Positions 1-7,880 of a stretch of DNA of 64,000 bases are shown in pieces. Numbering within the stretch: the stretch's first letter is position 1; each line of letters opens with the position of its first letter. Made by a program: the position numbers and the translations under genes. Below the pieces are notes generated by a model. The model made no database searches, was not told the DNA's origin, and was given only the letters and a program-made list of their open reading frames with translations. This stretch comes from Arthrobacter pascens (lineage in GTDB: Bacteria > Actinomycetota > Actinomycetes > Actinomycetales > Micrococcaceae): assembly GCF_030815585.1 (NCBI RefSeq), contig NZ_JAUSWY010000001.1, positions 1,860,001 through 1,924,000 on the forward strand, written 5' to 3'.

Positions 1-55
1 GCAGGTTCAACGCACTGTCTAGTGCCGAACTGTCACGCACACGGTCCCGTTTCCG

Positions 56-1216
56 TCAGTCCTCCAGCGGGCCGAGCCACGCATTGGCTACCGTGTTGTG
101 CGCAGATTCATCATCGGACGGATGGAACAGTCCGGCCAGTACATCACGGTAGAGCCGTTCGAGTTCGGAACCCTGGAAATAGGTTGAGCCGCCGCTCACA
201 CGGATGGCGAGGTCGACTACCCGGCGGGCCGTCTCGGTTGCGTTGACCTTCAGGCCCACGAGCTTGGGGAACCACTGGGACCCATGATCGGCCAGGGCGT
301 CGACGTCGTGGGTCACTGCCGAGAGCTGGGGATAGAGAATGTCCATGGCCATCGCAGCCTCCGCCACCTTCCAGCGGATGTCAGGGTCCAGGGCGTAGCT
401 TCGACCCCCGTTCTTGAACGAAGTGCGGCGCTTAACTGCGTCCACGCCCAGGTTGAGGGCCCGCTCGCCGATGCCTGTGTACACGGCAGCCAGGAGTGTC
501 TCAAAGCAGGCGAAGATGGCGAAAATCAGCGGATCGGCATTTGGTCCGACGGGCAGTTTGCGGAAGATCCGGTCCCCGGGGACCTCGACCGCCTCCAACA
601 CCGTCGTATTGGACTGGCTGGCGCGCATTCCCAAGGTATTCCAGTCGTCCAGGATCGTGTAACCGGGGGTTCCACGGGTGATGAATCCGTGCACGAGCTC
701 ACCATCGCCCTCACGCGCCTGCGGGTCCTTGCCGAAGATTCCCAGCCTGGTCCAAGCAGGGGAAAGGCTCGTGAAGATCTTCGTTCCCGTGAAGCTGTAA
801 CCGCCGCCCACTAGTGGCGTGGCGACCGTGCGCGAATCAAAGAGGACGGAGTCGTTGCCGGCTTCGGAATTGCCAAAGGCAAAGATCTCGCCCCGGGCTG
901 CTTCCTGCAGGACGAAGTCCAGGGAGTGATCGCCCCTCGCAGCGAGGACGTATGCGACGCCGGTCCACACGAGGTGCATGTTGACGGCCAAAGCGGTGGC
1001 CGGGGCGGCCGTTGCCAGCCTCCGCTGGACGTCTGCTGCCGCCTCAAGCCCAAGTCCACGGCCGCCGTCGGGCTCCGGAACAAAAAGCTTGAGGTAACCG
1101 GCCGCGGCCAGCTCCTCGAGGTCCTCGTGGAAAAAGGTGTTGTTGCGGTCGTAGCCGGCCGCCCGGCCGCGGATACGCTCCAGCAGCGCCGCAGGCAGCA
1201 CGTCGTCGGGCGTCAT
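56..1216 (-). CDS. Acyl-CoA dehydrogenase-fold flavoprotein
   Basis: 386 residues, about the normal length for an acyl-CoA dehydrogenase (ACAD). The N-terminal helical domain (about 1-100), a middle beta domain with FGNSEAGNDS and GTKIFTS, and a C-terminal helical domain ending in LERLYRDV follow the family order. WNTLGMRASQS is typical of ACAD/DszC-like flavoproteins that bind FAD or FMN. In the C-terminal motif the place of the usual catalytic Glu (as in TEYPxE of medium-chain ACAD) is occupied by Gly349, so oxidation of an acyl-CoA is not certain and a monooxygenase of this fold is possible. The ATG at 1216 lies 11 bp after the stop of the upstream M20 peptidase, so the two are probably one transcript. 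Substrate unknown. Confidence 0.85.
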   Translation of the reverse strand: MTPDDVLPAALLERIRGRAAGYDRNNTFFHEDLEELAAAGYLKLFVPEPDGGRGLGLEAAADVQRRLATAAPATALAVNMHLVWTGVAYVLAARGDHSLDFVLQEAARGEIFAFGNSEAGNDSVLFDSRTVATPLVGGGYSFTGTKIFTSLSPAWTRLGIFGKDPQAREGDGELVHGFITRGTPGYTILDDWNTLGMRASQSNTTVLEAVEVPGDRIFRKLPVGPNADPLIFAIFACFETLLAAVYTGIGERALNLGVDAVKRRTSFKNGGRSYALDPDIRWKVAEAAMAMDILYPQLSAVTHDVDALADHGSQWFPKLVGLKVNATETARRVVDLAIRVSGGSTYFQGSELERLYRDVLAGLFHPSDDESAHNTVANAWLGPLED

Positions 1217-1227
1217 TTCCCGGCCAT

Positions 1228-2532
1228 TTAATAGTTCGTCAGCAGGGTGTTGAGTACCCGGGCCCCAAATTTGAGCGAATCCGCCGGAACCCGTTCATCC
1301 ACGCCGTGGAACATCCCGGTGAAGTCGAGATCGTCCGGCAGCTGCAACGGGGCGAAGCCATAGCCGGTGATTCCCAGCCTGCTCAGTGATTTGTTATCGG
1401 TGCCGCCGGAGAGCGTGTAAGGAAGCACCTTGGCGCCCGGGTCCTCCGAATGCAGCGCATCAATCATGGAATCCACCAGGTTGCCGGCGAAGGGGACTTC
1501 CAGGGAGACATCATTGTGCACATAGCTGACGTCTACTCCCGAGCCGGCGAGTTCACGCACAATCTCCAGGACGTGGTCCTGCTGGCCGGGGAGCGTGCGG
1601 CAGTCAACCAGGGCCTCAGCGGACTCCGGGATGACGTTGTGCTTGTATCCGCCCTTCAGCAGCGTGGGGTTGGTGGTGTTCTGCAGGGTTGCACCGACAA
1701 AGCGGGCCACCGTGCCCAGTTGGCTCAAGAGCCGGTCCGGATTGTCGGGGTCGAATTCCACTCCGGTGAGTTCGGTCACGCCGTCCAGGAACTGGCGTGT
1801 GGTGGGGGTCAGCTCAATCGGCCACTTGTATTCGCCGATCCGTGTCACCGCACCGGCCAGGCGGGTGACGGCGTTGTCCGTGTTGATCTGCGAGCCGTGA
1901 CCGGCCCGCCCATGCGCCACCAGGCGGAGCCAGGAAATGCCCTTTTCCGCGGTCTGCAGGAGGTAGGTGCGCTGGCCGCCGATGGTGGCCGAGAACCCGC
2001 CCACTTCCGAGATAGCTTCCGTGGCGCCGTCGAAGAGCTCGGGACGCTTGTCCGCTGCGTAGCGCGCCCCGTATTCGCCGCCGGCTTCCTCGTCCGCAAA
2101 GAAGGCGAACACAATGTCCCGCTTGGGCTTGCGACCGGTCCGTGCGAAGCCCCGCAAGACCGAGAGGATCATGGCATCCATGTCCTTCATGTCCACGGCG
2201 CCCCGGCCCCAGATCAGGCCGTCCTTGAGTTCTGCACCGAAGGGGTCCACTGACCACTGGTCCCTCAATGCGGGAACGACGTCGAGGTGGCCGTGCACCA
2301 CCAGGGCGCTCGCTGACGGGTCCTCACCGGCCATCCGGGTGACAACGTTTGCCCGGCCGGGGGCGGACTCGAAGATCTCGGCGTCGAGGCCGACTTCCTC
2401 AATCAGCCCCGCCGTATATTCCGCCGCGGCCCTCTCCCCCGGCCCTGACCCGTCACCATAATTGGAGGTGTCTATCCGGATGAGTTCCTGGCAGATCCGG
2501 ACAACTTCATCCTCGGGGCGGATGTCAGACAT
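1228..2532 (-). CDS. M20/M25/M40 family metallopeptidase
   Basis: 434-residue zinc amidohydrolase of the ArgE/DapE/ACY1/CPG2 group, predicted to be cytoplasmic because no signal peptide is seen. Metal and catalytic motifs are visible: HGHLD (His82, Asp84), GAVDMKD (Asp114) and FADEEAGG (Glu148/149), with a dimerisation domain inserted at roughly 200-320. The family hydrolyses peptide or N-acyl amide bonds; the substrate cannot be read from sequence (dipeptidase, acylase and deacetylase are all possible). The ATG is preceded by a good GAGGAG ribosome site. It is the first gene of a two-gene unit with the acyl-CoA dehydrogenase-fold protein. Confidence 0.88.
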   Translation of the reverse strand: MSDIRPEDEVVRICQELIRIDTSNYGDGSGPGERAAAEYTAGLIEEVGLDAEIFESAPGRANVVTRMAGEDPSASALVVHGHLDVVPALRDQWSVDPFGAELKDGLIWGRGAVDMKDMDAMILSVLRGFARTGRKPKRDIVFAFFADEEAGGEYGARYAADKRPELFDGATEAISEVGGFSATIGGQRTYLLQTAEKGISWLRLVAHGRAGHGSQINTDNAVTRLAGAVTRIGEYKWPIELTPTTRQFLDGVTELTGVEFDPDNPDRLLSQLGTVARFVGATLQNTTNPTLLKGGYKHNVIPESAEALVDCRTLPGQQDHVLEIVRELAGSGVDVSYVHNDVSLEVPFAGNLVDSMIDALHSEDPGAKVLPYTLSGGTDNKSLSRLGITGYGFAPLQLPDDLDFTGMFHGVDERVPADSLKFGARVLNTLLTNY

Positions 2533-2705
2533 TGATTACTCCTCATGCAGGGGACGGCTGCTAAGAACCAGGGGGACTCGCTTGCCTTCAGCCTACCCAC
2601 TCACCCCGATTCCATCTTTGCGCAAAGTTCGTGTTAGAGTTTTTCTCGCTGCTTCGGAGAAAAGCGAACCGCTGAAAGGCGGAAACGTTATCCGAAATAC
2701 CACCT

Positions 2706-2788
2706 GCGCGGGTGGCGGAATGGCAGACGCGCTAGCTTGAGGTGCTAGTCCTCGAAAGGGGGTGGGGGTTCAAGTCCCCCTCCGCGCA
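2706..2788 (+). tRNA. tRNA-Leu (anticodon GAG)
   Basis: An 83-nt class II tRNA. The acceptor arms GCGCGGG and TCCGCGC pair with one G-U, the anticodon stem CTAGC/GCTAG holds loop TTGAGGT with GAG at 2739-2741, there is a long variable arm, and the T arm GGGGG-TTCAAGT-CCCCC is intact. The discriminator is A at 2788 and CCA is not encoded. It reads CUC/CUU leucine codons. It stands alone, between divergent and convergent protein genes, and has its own terminator. Confidence 0.95.
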
Positions 2789-2795
2789 CAAAGGG

Positions 2796-2832
2796 AAAAC
2801 CCCTGGAATCCATTGGATTCCAGGGGTTTTTT
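2796..2832 (+). terminator. Intrinsic terminator of tRNA-Leu
   Basis: Perfect 12-bp stem (2800-2811 with 2815-2826), three-base loop ATT, preceded by AAAA and followed by six T. It begins 12 nt after the mature tRNA 3' end. Confidence 0.93.
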
Positions 2833-2970
2833 GCGTCTGAGGTCGCAACCAGCGATCAAACCACGGACTGCCTGCCCGGTCGCTCGTCTGCCCGCCTGCG
2901 CGAGACCCGTGGCAGTAGCTTCTGCGTCACCTACGACCCTGCTGATGCAACCGTGGGGCGGAATGCGAAC

Positions 2971-3657
2971 TTACTTGCAGGACGCCAGAATATGGGCCAT
3001 GGCATCGTGCTCGGCCTGGGTGACCCAGAGCTGATATTTGGCCTTCACCGCCGTCTGGCGGGCAACGTACTCGCAGCGGAATGCCTTGTTCGGCGGAAGC
3101 CACGTAGCGGCGTCCTTATCGCCCTTGGCGCCATTGGTGGGACCGTCTGCAGCCATCAGGTTCAGCGGGTCATTGGCCAGCTCGTTGCGCTGCTCGATGC
3201 TGAGCTGCCGGGCGCCTTTCTGCCAGGCATCGCTGAGCGCGATCACGTGGTCGATCTGGACGGCGGAGCTGGTGGTGTTGCCACGAACGAAGTTGATGGT
3301 TGTGCCGGTGTATTTGTCGGCCAGCGTGCCAGTGGCGACGACGCAGTTCTCGGTTCCCGGCTTGAACGTCTCACCCTCCAGGTCCCGGGCGAGGATGTCA
3401 TTGCGGGTGTCGCAGCCGTTATGGTCGACGTCGGCCCACGCGGGACCGAACTCTTCGCGGGTGTAGCCGGACTTGGGTGAGCGTCCCTTCACCGGGATGG
3501 TCTCCAGCTGGGCCAGGGCCGCTGCGGCTTCACGCGAAGCATCCGGAGCGGCGGGGACGGCCTGGGCTGCGGCGTCACAGCCGGCAAGAGAGCCAGCGAG
3601 AAAGAGGGCTGTAAGGGCGGTCAGGGTCATGGTGGCGGCGGAGCGTGTGATCGTCAT
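2971..3657 (-). CDS. Secreted lipoprotein with HNH (DUF1524-like) nuclease domain
   Basis: 228 residues from the ATG at 3657. A TTG ten codons upstream is possible, but the ATG places a clean lipoprotein signal directly at the N terminus: basic start, hydrophobic stretch, lipobox LAGC with Cys27. The mature part carries an HNH-type domain: DVDHNGCDTRNDIL, then IDHVIALSDAW and NDPLNLMAADG, with conserved cysteines in the C-terminal half (FRCEY, ASCK). The family comprises extracellular or cell-bound nucleases common in Actinobacteria, so a role in nucleic acid scavenging on the outer face of the membrane is likely. It is transcribed alone, divergent from rnz. Confidence 0.85.
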   Translation of the reverse strand: MTITRSAATMTLTALTALFLAGSLAGCDAAAQAVPAAPDASREAAAALAQLETIPVKGRSPKSGYTREEFGPAWADVDHNGCDTRNDILARDLEGETFKPGTENCVVATGTLADKYTGTTINFVRGNTTSSAVQIDHVIALSDAWQKGARQLSIEQRNELANDPLNLMAADGPTNGAKGDKDAATWLPPNKAFRCEYVARQTAVKAKYQLWVTQAEHDAMAHILASCK

Positions 3658-3864
3658 GCCCTTCGTGTGTGCGGCGGCTCCGTCCAAGCTACCCGCGCCA
3701 ATGGCATGCCGATGGCAGGCAGGATCATGGTGCCGCTCACACGGGCACCCTCCGCTGTGATGCGCGGACGTTCAACCCGGGCCGACGCGGGAGATCCGGC
3801 CTGACCGGCATCGTGCGCCACTCCGCGGCCCTGGACGGCGCATACGCGTGCCAGACTCATTCTC

Positions 3865-4758
3865 ATGCGCCAATTCGTCGTCCTCGGCACGGCCTCCCAA
3901 GTTCCCACCCGGACCCGGAACCACAACGGCTATCTGCTGTTATGGGACGGTGAGGGCCTGCTCTTTGATCCCGGGGAGGGCACGCAGCGGCAGATGATTC
4001 TGGCAGGCGTTTCGGCCAGCCAGGTCACCCGCATTTGCCTTACCCATGTCCATGGAGATCACTGCTTCGGCCTCCCCGGGGTGCTTTCGCGCATGGTCCT
4101 GGATGGCGTAAAGCACCCTGTCCACCTGCATTTTCCCGCGTCCGGCCAAGATGTGGTCCGGGCGCTCGTCTCCCTCGCCTCGCCAGGTCTTGATTTGCAC
4201 CTGCACCCCCATGGGGGCAGCTGCATGGTGGCGGCCGGCCTGGAGGTGCGGCCGCTCCGCCACCGGATCGAGACCTTCGGATACCGGCTGGTTGAGGCCG
4301 ACGGCTTCACCTTCCTGCCTGAACGGCTAGCGACAGCCGGCATTGCCGGACCCGACGTCGGGCGCCTGCTACGTGAGGGAAGGCTGGGAGCCGTACGACT
4401 CGCCGATGTGAGCATGCCGCGCCGCGGCCAGCGCTTCGCCTTCGTCATGGATACTGCACCATGTCCTGGCGCTGAGGAGCTCGCCGATGGCGCGGACCTG
4501 CTCGTCGCGGAGTCCACATTCAGCGACGACGACGCCGAGCTCGCCAAACAGTACCGTCACCTCACCGCGGGGCAGGCAGGCGCCCTGGCAGCCGGCGGCG
4601 GCGTAGCCACCCTTGTCCTGACCCACTTCTCCTCACGCTACGAAGAGGTAAGTCTGCTGGCCGAGCAGGCCAAGGCACAGGCCCGTGAGGCCACAGTGCT
4701 GGCTGCGAACGATCTTGATCGAATCCCCTTCCCGAAACGCCGATGGACAGTGGCCTAG
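3865..4758 (+). CDS. rnz: MBL-fold hydrolase, ribonuclease Z-like
   Basis: 297-residue metallo-beta-lactamase-fold protein resembling tRNA 3' endonuclease RNase Z, which removes 3' trailers from tRNA precursors. The metal motif is LTHVHGDHCFGLPG (His61, His63, Asp65, His66). Further ligands are expected at FVMDTAPC (Asp about 204) and in LTHFSSRY near the C terminus. Length is typical for the short bacterial form. The ATG at 3865 has no clear Shine-Dalgarno; CAGACT seven bases upstream could be a -10 box of a leaderless transcript. The neighbouring tRNA-Leu gene encodes no CCA, so 3' processing before CCA addition would be needed. Confidence 0.85.
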   Translation: MRQFVVLGTASQVPTRTRNHNGYLLLWDGEGLLFDPGEGTQRQMILAGVSASQVTRICLTHVHGDHCFGLPGVLSRMVLDGVKHPVHLHFPASGQDVVRALVSLASPGLDLHLHPHGGSCMVAAGLEVRPLRHRIETFGYRLVEADGFTFLPERLATAGIAGPDVGRLLREGRLGAVRLADVSMPRRGQRFAFVMDTAPCPGAEELADGADLLVAESTFSDDDAELAKQYRHLTAGQAGALAAGGGVATLVLTHFSSRYEEVSLLAEQAKAQAREATVLAANDLDRIPFPKRRWTVA

Positions 4759-4985
4759 ACATCGGGAGATCAGGGAAAGCTTCGCTTGGCCGTGTACAGG
4801 CCGCCTCCCTGGTTGCTTCCCCGCACCGCCGTTTCCTCGGCGCAGGAAGGTGTCTTTGGTCACAAACTCACCCATCCGGGCGTGCCACCCCTACAATTGG
4901 TCACTCCCGCCTGTTGGGGAATACCAGCTGGATGCTGTACGTTGCATACGCGACAGACAGAACCAAAGAAAAGAGAAACACCTAA

Positions 4986-5288
4986 GTGGCAACCGATTAC
5001 GACGAACTTCGCTCCGATGTCAAGGAGTCGCAGGACAACTCGCTCGAGGCGCTCCAGTCCGCCAATGCGCCGGACGCCCGCAGCGTCGTCCTTGAACTGG
5101 ATGAGGCAGACGGTCTCGACGGCGCCGGCGTTCCCGGAGGCGAATTCGTAGCCGAGGAACTCGTTGTCCAGGTCATTCCGCAGGCCGAAGACGAGTTCAC
5201 CTGCTACTCCTGCTTCCTGGTCCGGCACCGTTCGCAGATTGCACGGCAGAAAGACGGACACAGCTACTGCACCGACTGCGAAGGCTGA
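4986..5288 (+). CDS. DUF4193 zinc-ribbon protein
   Basis: 100-residue acidic protein of the actinobacterial DUF4193 family. The first 70 residues are Asp/Glu-rich; the C terminus has CYSC (Cys73, Cys76) and CTDC (Cys95, Cys98), a four-cysteine zinc ribbon. Function is not established. Translation starts at GTG 4986; upstream sequence is purine-rich (AAAGAAAAGAGAAA). It is monocistronic, followed by a hairpin terminator, and converges on the yqeY-like gene. Confidence 0.88.
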   Translation: MATDYDELRSDVKESQDNSLEALQSANAPDARSVVLELDEADGLDGAGVPGGEFVAEELVVQVIPQAEDEFTCYSCFLVRHRSQIARQKDGHSYCTDCEG

Positions 5289-5347
5289 TTCCGGTCCGCC
5301 GGAAGCCTTCCGGCGACGGCTACGGCCAACGCCGTCGGGATACGATG

Positions 5348-5385
5348 AGGCACGCCCATGTAACTGTGGACGTGCCTTTCGTTTT
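5348..5385 (+). terminator. Terminator between DUF4193 gene and yqeY-like gene
   Basis: Stem AGGCACG/CGTGCCT (5348-5354, 5371-5377), extended inward by CCATG/TGTGG across one mismatch, followed by TTCGTTTT. A second smaller stem, CGACGGC/GCCGTCG, lies just upstream at 5314-5337. Serves the plus-strand gene and touches the 3' end of the minus-strand gene. Confidence 0.6.
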
Positions 5386-5848
5386 ACATCAGGCGGCTTC
5401 TGACGATCTCGCTGACGGCCTTGCCGTCGAAACGGCCGGCAACCTTTGCAGTGACGGGCTTCATCACAGCGCCGATGGAGCGCACCGACAGCTCCTGGCC
5501 CTCAGCCTGAAGTGCTGCGATGGCCTCATCGACGATTGTCTCGACTTCGTCGCGGGATAGGGCCTTCGGCAAGTAGGCCTCAATGACCTCCGCCTCGGCG
5601 ATTTCTGCTGCTGCCCGCTCCGGCTCGCCCGCCTCAGTGTAGATCCGGGCAGTATCGCGCCGTTTGGCTGCTTCCTTTTGCAGCAGCGATGTCACCTGGG
5701 CGTCATCCAGCGTCATGGGCGTCTTGCCCGATTTTTCACGTGTTTCGATTTCGCCCAGGACATTGCGCACCGTTGTCAGGGCGGTCTTGTTCCGCTCTTT
5801 CATGTGGACAACAACGTCGGCGTGCAGGCGTTCCTTCAAAGTGGTCAC
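5384..5848 (-). CDS. GatB/YqeY domain-containing protein
   Basis: 154 residues from GTG 5848, which follows a good GAGGAA ribosome site. Upstream codons are in frame but would give a 30-residue extension with no family counterpart. The protein is the all-helical YqeY domain that also forms the tail of the GatB amidotransferase subunit, where it contacts tRNA. Free-standing copies are widespread and their role is unproven. Recognisable parts are TLKERLHADVV at the N terminus, MTLDDAQVTSLLQKEAAKR in the middle and the ending GRFDGKAVSEIVRSRL. Divergent from the M50 protease. Confidence 0.87.
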   Translation of the reverse strand: MTTLKERLHADVVVHMKERNKTALTTVRNVLGEIETREKSGKTPMTLDDAQVTSLLQKEAAKRRDTARIYTEAGEPERAAAEIAEAEVIEAYLPKALSRDEVETIVDEAIAALQAEGQELSVRSIGAVMKPVTAKVAGRFDGKAVSEIVRSRLM

Positions 5849-5927
5849 GATGTTCCTCGATTCGTAGGGCACCCCGAAAGGGGGCAGGAGTCGGTCGTGA
5901 ACCGTCCCTCTAGTACCGTAGAGGTCT

Positions 5928-5966
5928 ATGGCTGACAATGACTACTCCCCGTCGGGCAGGGCATGA
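5928..5966 (+). CDS. Possible 12-residue leader peptide ahead of the M50 protease
   Basis: A short ORF MADNDYSPSGRA starts at ATG 5928 and its TGA overlaps the ATG of the protease gene (ATGA at 5963-5966). TACCGT at 5914-5919 could be a -10 box giving an almost leaderless start at this ATG. Translation of the short ORF could then feed ribosomes to the protease start, which has only a weak GGGCAGGGC site. No homology can be claimed for such a short peptide, and chance occurrence is possible. Confidence 0.3.
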   Translation: MADNDYSPSGRA

Positions 5967-6706
5967 CATCCCTCCCCCAGCAACTGTGGCAACGCATCGT
6001 TGAAGCCTTCAGCGGGACCGATATCCCTGATGTTTCCCTCCCCGAACTGTCGCTGGTGCTTCTTCTGGCGACTGCGCTGTCCATTCCACGGGCCACCTGG
6101 AAGTACTTCGGCCTGCTCGCCACCGCCACCCATGAACTCGGCCACGCCTTCGCTGCCGTATTGAGCGGCCAGAGACTGGGAGGGATCCGGCTTAGGCTGG
6201 ACCACTCGGGAACCACAACCAGTTACAGCCGCGGGCGCCTGGCCACCGTCTGGTCGGGCTTCTGGGGCTACCCGGTTCCCGCGATGACAGGCGCGGCGCT
6301 GGTGTCGTCCGGCTTTGGCGGATGGGGTCCTGCAGCCCTCGCTGTCGGAACCATGGTCCTGTTGGCCTCGCTCCTGTTCATCCGGAATATGGCCGGATTC
6401 CTCATCACGGCCGTCTCCGTCGCCGGAGGCGCCGCACTGATCTTGTTTGTTCCACACGCATTCACGGGCCACGTCGCGATCGTTTTGGGACTCGCCTTGT
6501 TGGTTGCGGCCGTACGGGACCTCTTCAAACTCTCCCAAGTGCACCTGCGCCGCAGGGACCGGCTGGCCAATTCGGACGCCTACTTGCTCTACCGTGCCAC
6601 GTCCGTGCCTTCCATCATTTGGATTGGCTTGTTCGTGGCCCTGGTGGCGGGTTCCTGGATCGTGGCCTGGCAACCTATCTCCGCAATTCTTGTCGCCGGC
6701 GCATAG
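5963..6706 (+). CDS. M50-family membrane metallopeptidase
   Basis: 247-residue integral membrane protein. HELGHAFAA (His57, Glu58, His61) lies within the second hydrophobic segment, the arrangement of the site-2-protease family. Several further hydrophobic segments follow (about 95-125, 128-165, 170-190 and 225-245). This short type without a PDZ domain is common in Actinobacteria; its substrate is unknown. The start overlaps the stop of a possible 12-codon leader ORF. The glutathionyl-hydroquinone-reductase-like gene begins 10 bp after the stop, suggesting co-transcription. Confidence 0.85.
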   Translation: MTSLPQQLWQRIVEAFSGTDIPDVSLPELSLVLLLATALSIPRATWKYFGLLATATHELGHAFAAVLSGQRLGGIRLRLDHSGTTTSYSRGRLATVWSGFWGYPVPAMTGAALVSSGFGGWGPAALAVGTMVLLASLLFIRNMAGFLITAVSVAGGAALILFVPHAFTGHVAIVLGLALLVAAVRDLFKLSQVHLRRRDRLANSDAYLLYRATSVPSIIWIGLFVALVAGSWIVAWQPISAILVAGA

Positions 6707-6716
6707 GCTTAACCGC

Positions 6717-7778
6717 ATGAGCCAGGACACGGACAGCGGAGACATCAGCACGCAGGGCGCGTATGTCACGGGCGCAGAGTTCAACCGCGACACCAATTAC
6801 ATCGAGGACCGGATCACGCGCGACGGCGCCCCGGGCTCCAACGGAGAGCAGGGCTGGCGTGCCGCAGCCGGCCGCTACCGGCTGATTGCGGCGCGGGCAT
6901 GCCCCTGGGCGAGCCGGACAGTCATTGTGCGGCGGCTCCTGGGCCTGGAGGATGCCATTTCCCTGGGCCAGCCAGGCCCGACTCATGATGCACGGTCATG
7001 GACCTTCGATCTGGACCCGGATGGCGTGGACCCGGTGCTTGGCATCCGGCGGCTCCAGAGCGCCTACTTCAGGCGGTTCCCGGACTACCCGCGGGGTATT
7101 ACGGTGCCAGCGATCGTGGATGTTGCCAGCGGGGCGGTGGTAACAAACAACTTTTCCCAAATCACTTTGGATTTTGCTACCGAATGGACAGAGTTCCACC
7201 GGCCCGGCGCGCCGCAGCTCTATCCCGAGTACCTGCGGCCGGAAATCGACGCCGTCAACAGGCGGGTTTTTACCGAGATCAACAACGGCGTCTACCGCTG
7301 CGGTTTCGCCGGCTCGCAGGAGGCCTATGACTCCGCCTATACCCGGCTGTGGACCGCCATGGACTGGCTTGAGGAACGCCTCTCCAGCCGGCGGTATCTG
7401 GTGGGTGACACCATCACAGAGGCGGACGTGCGGCTGTTTACCACCCTCGCCAGGTTTGACGCGGTCTACCACGGCCATTTCAAATGCAACCGGCAGAAGC
7501 TCAGCGAGATGCCTGCGCTGTGGGGATACGCGCGCGACCTGTTCCAGACCCCCGGCTTTGGCGACACCGTCGACTTCGTCCAGATCAAGCAGCATTACTA
7601 CATCGTCCATGAGGACATCAATCCCACCGGGATCGTGCCGCAGGGCCCGGACCTCTCGGGCTGGCTGGAAGCCCATGGCCGGGACTCACTGGGCGGGCGG
7701 CCGTTCGGGGACGGGACTCCTCCGGGACCGGTCAGGCCGGGAGAAGAGGTTACGGCCGGCCACGGTGCGGGTTCGTGA
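6717..7778 (+). CDS. Glutathione S-transferase family protein, YqjG/ECM4-like
   Basis: 353 residues from ATG 6717. The N-terminal thioredoxin-like half carries CPWASR (Cys62 as nucleophile), and the C-terminal half is an all-helical GST domain with YLVGDTITEADVRLF. This matches glutathionyl-hydroquinone reductases (E. coli YqjG, PcpF, yeast ECM4), which reductively remove a thiol from quinone adducts. Actinobacteria normally use mycothiol, so the actual thiol is probably mycothiol (inference). The family is usually about 320-350 residues. TAGGCT seven bases before the ATG may be a -10 box, but it overlaps the upstream stop, so read-through is equally likely. Confidence 0.85.
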   Translation: MSQDTDSGDISTQGAYVTGAEFNRDTNYIEDRITRDGAPGSNGEQGWRAAAGRYRLIAARACPWASRTVIVRRLLGLEDAISLGQPGPTHDARSWTFDLDPDGVDPVLGIRRLQSAYFRRFPDYPRGITVPAIVDVASGAVVTNNFSQITLDFATEWTEFHRPGAPQLYPEYLRPEIDAVNRRVFTEINNGVYRCGFAGSQEAYDSAYTRLWTAMDWLEERLSSRRYLVGDTITEADVRLFTTLARFDAVYHGHFKCNRQKLSEMPALWGYARDLFQTPGFGDTVDFVQIKQHYYIVHEDINPTGIVPQGPDLSGWLEAHGRDSLGGRPFGDGTPPGPVRPGEEVTAGHGAGS

Positions 7779-7880
7779 TCGGAAAGCGACCCCGCCTACG
7801 GTCTTGGATTTAGCTTCATTCCCAGCGCCAGGAGGATGGCCACCTTGTCCTAGCAGGGTTCGGCCCCTAGTGTGAAGCGG

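Noticed and set aside
2971..3657. Cas9- or restriction-type HNH nuclease
   Set aside because: Small secreted lipoprotein with no RuvC domain, methylase or CRISPR context.
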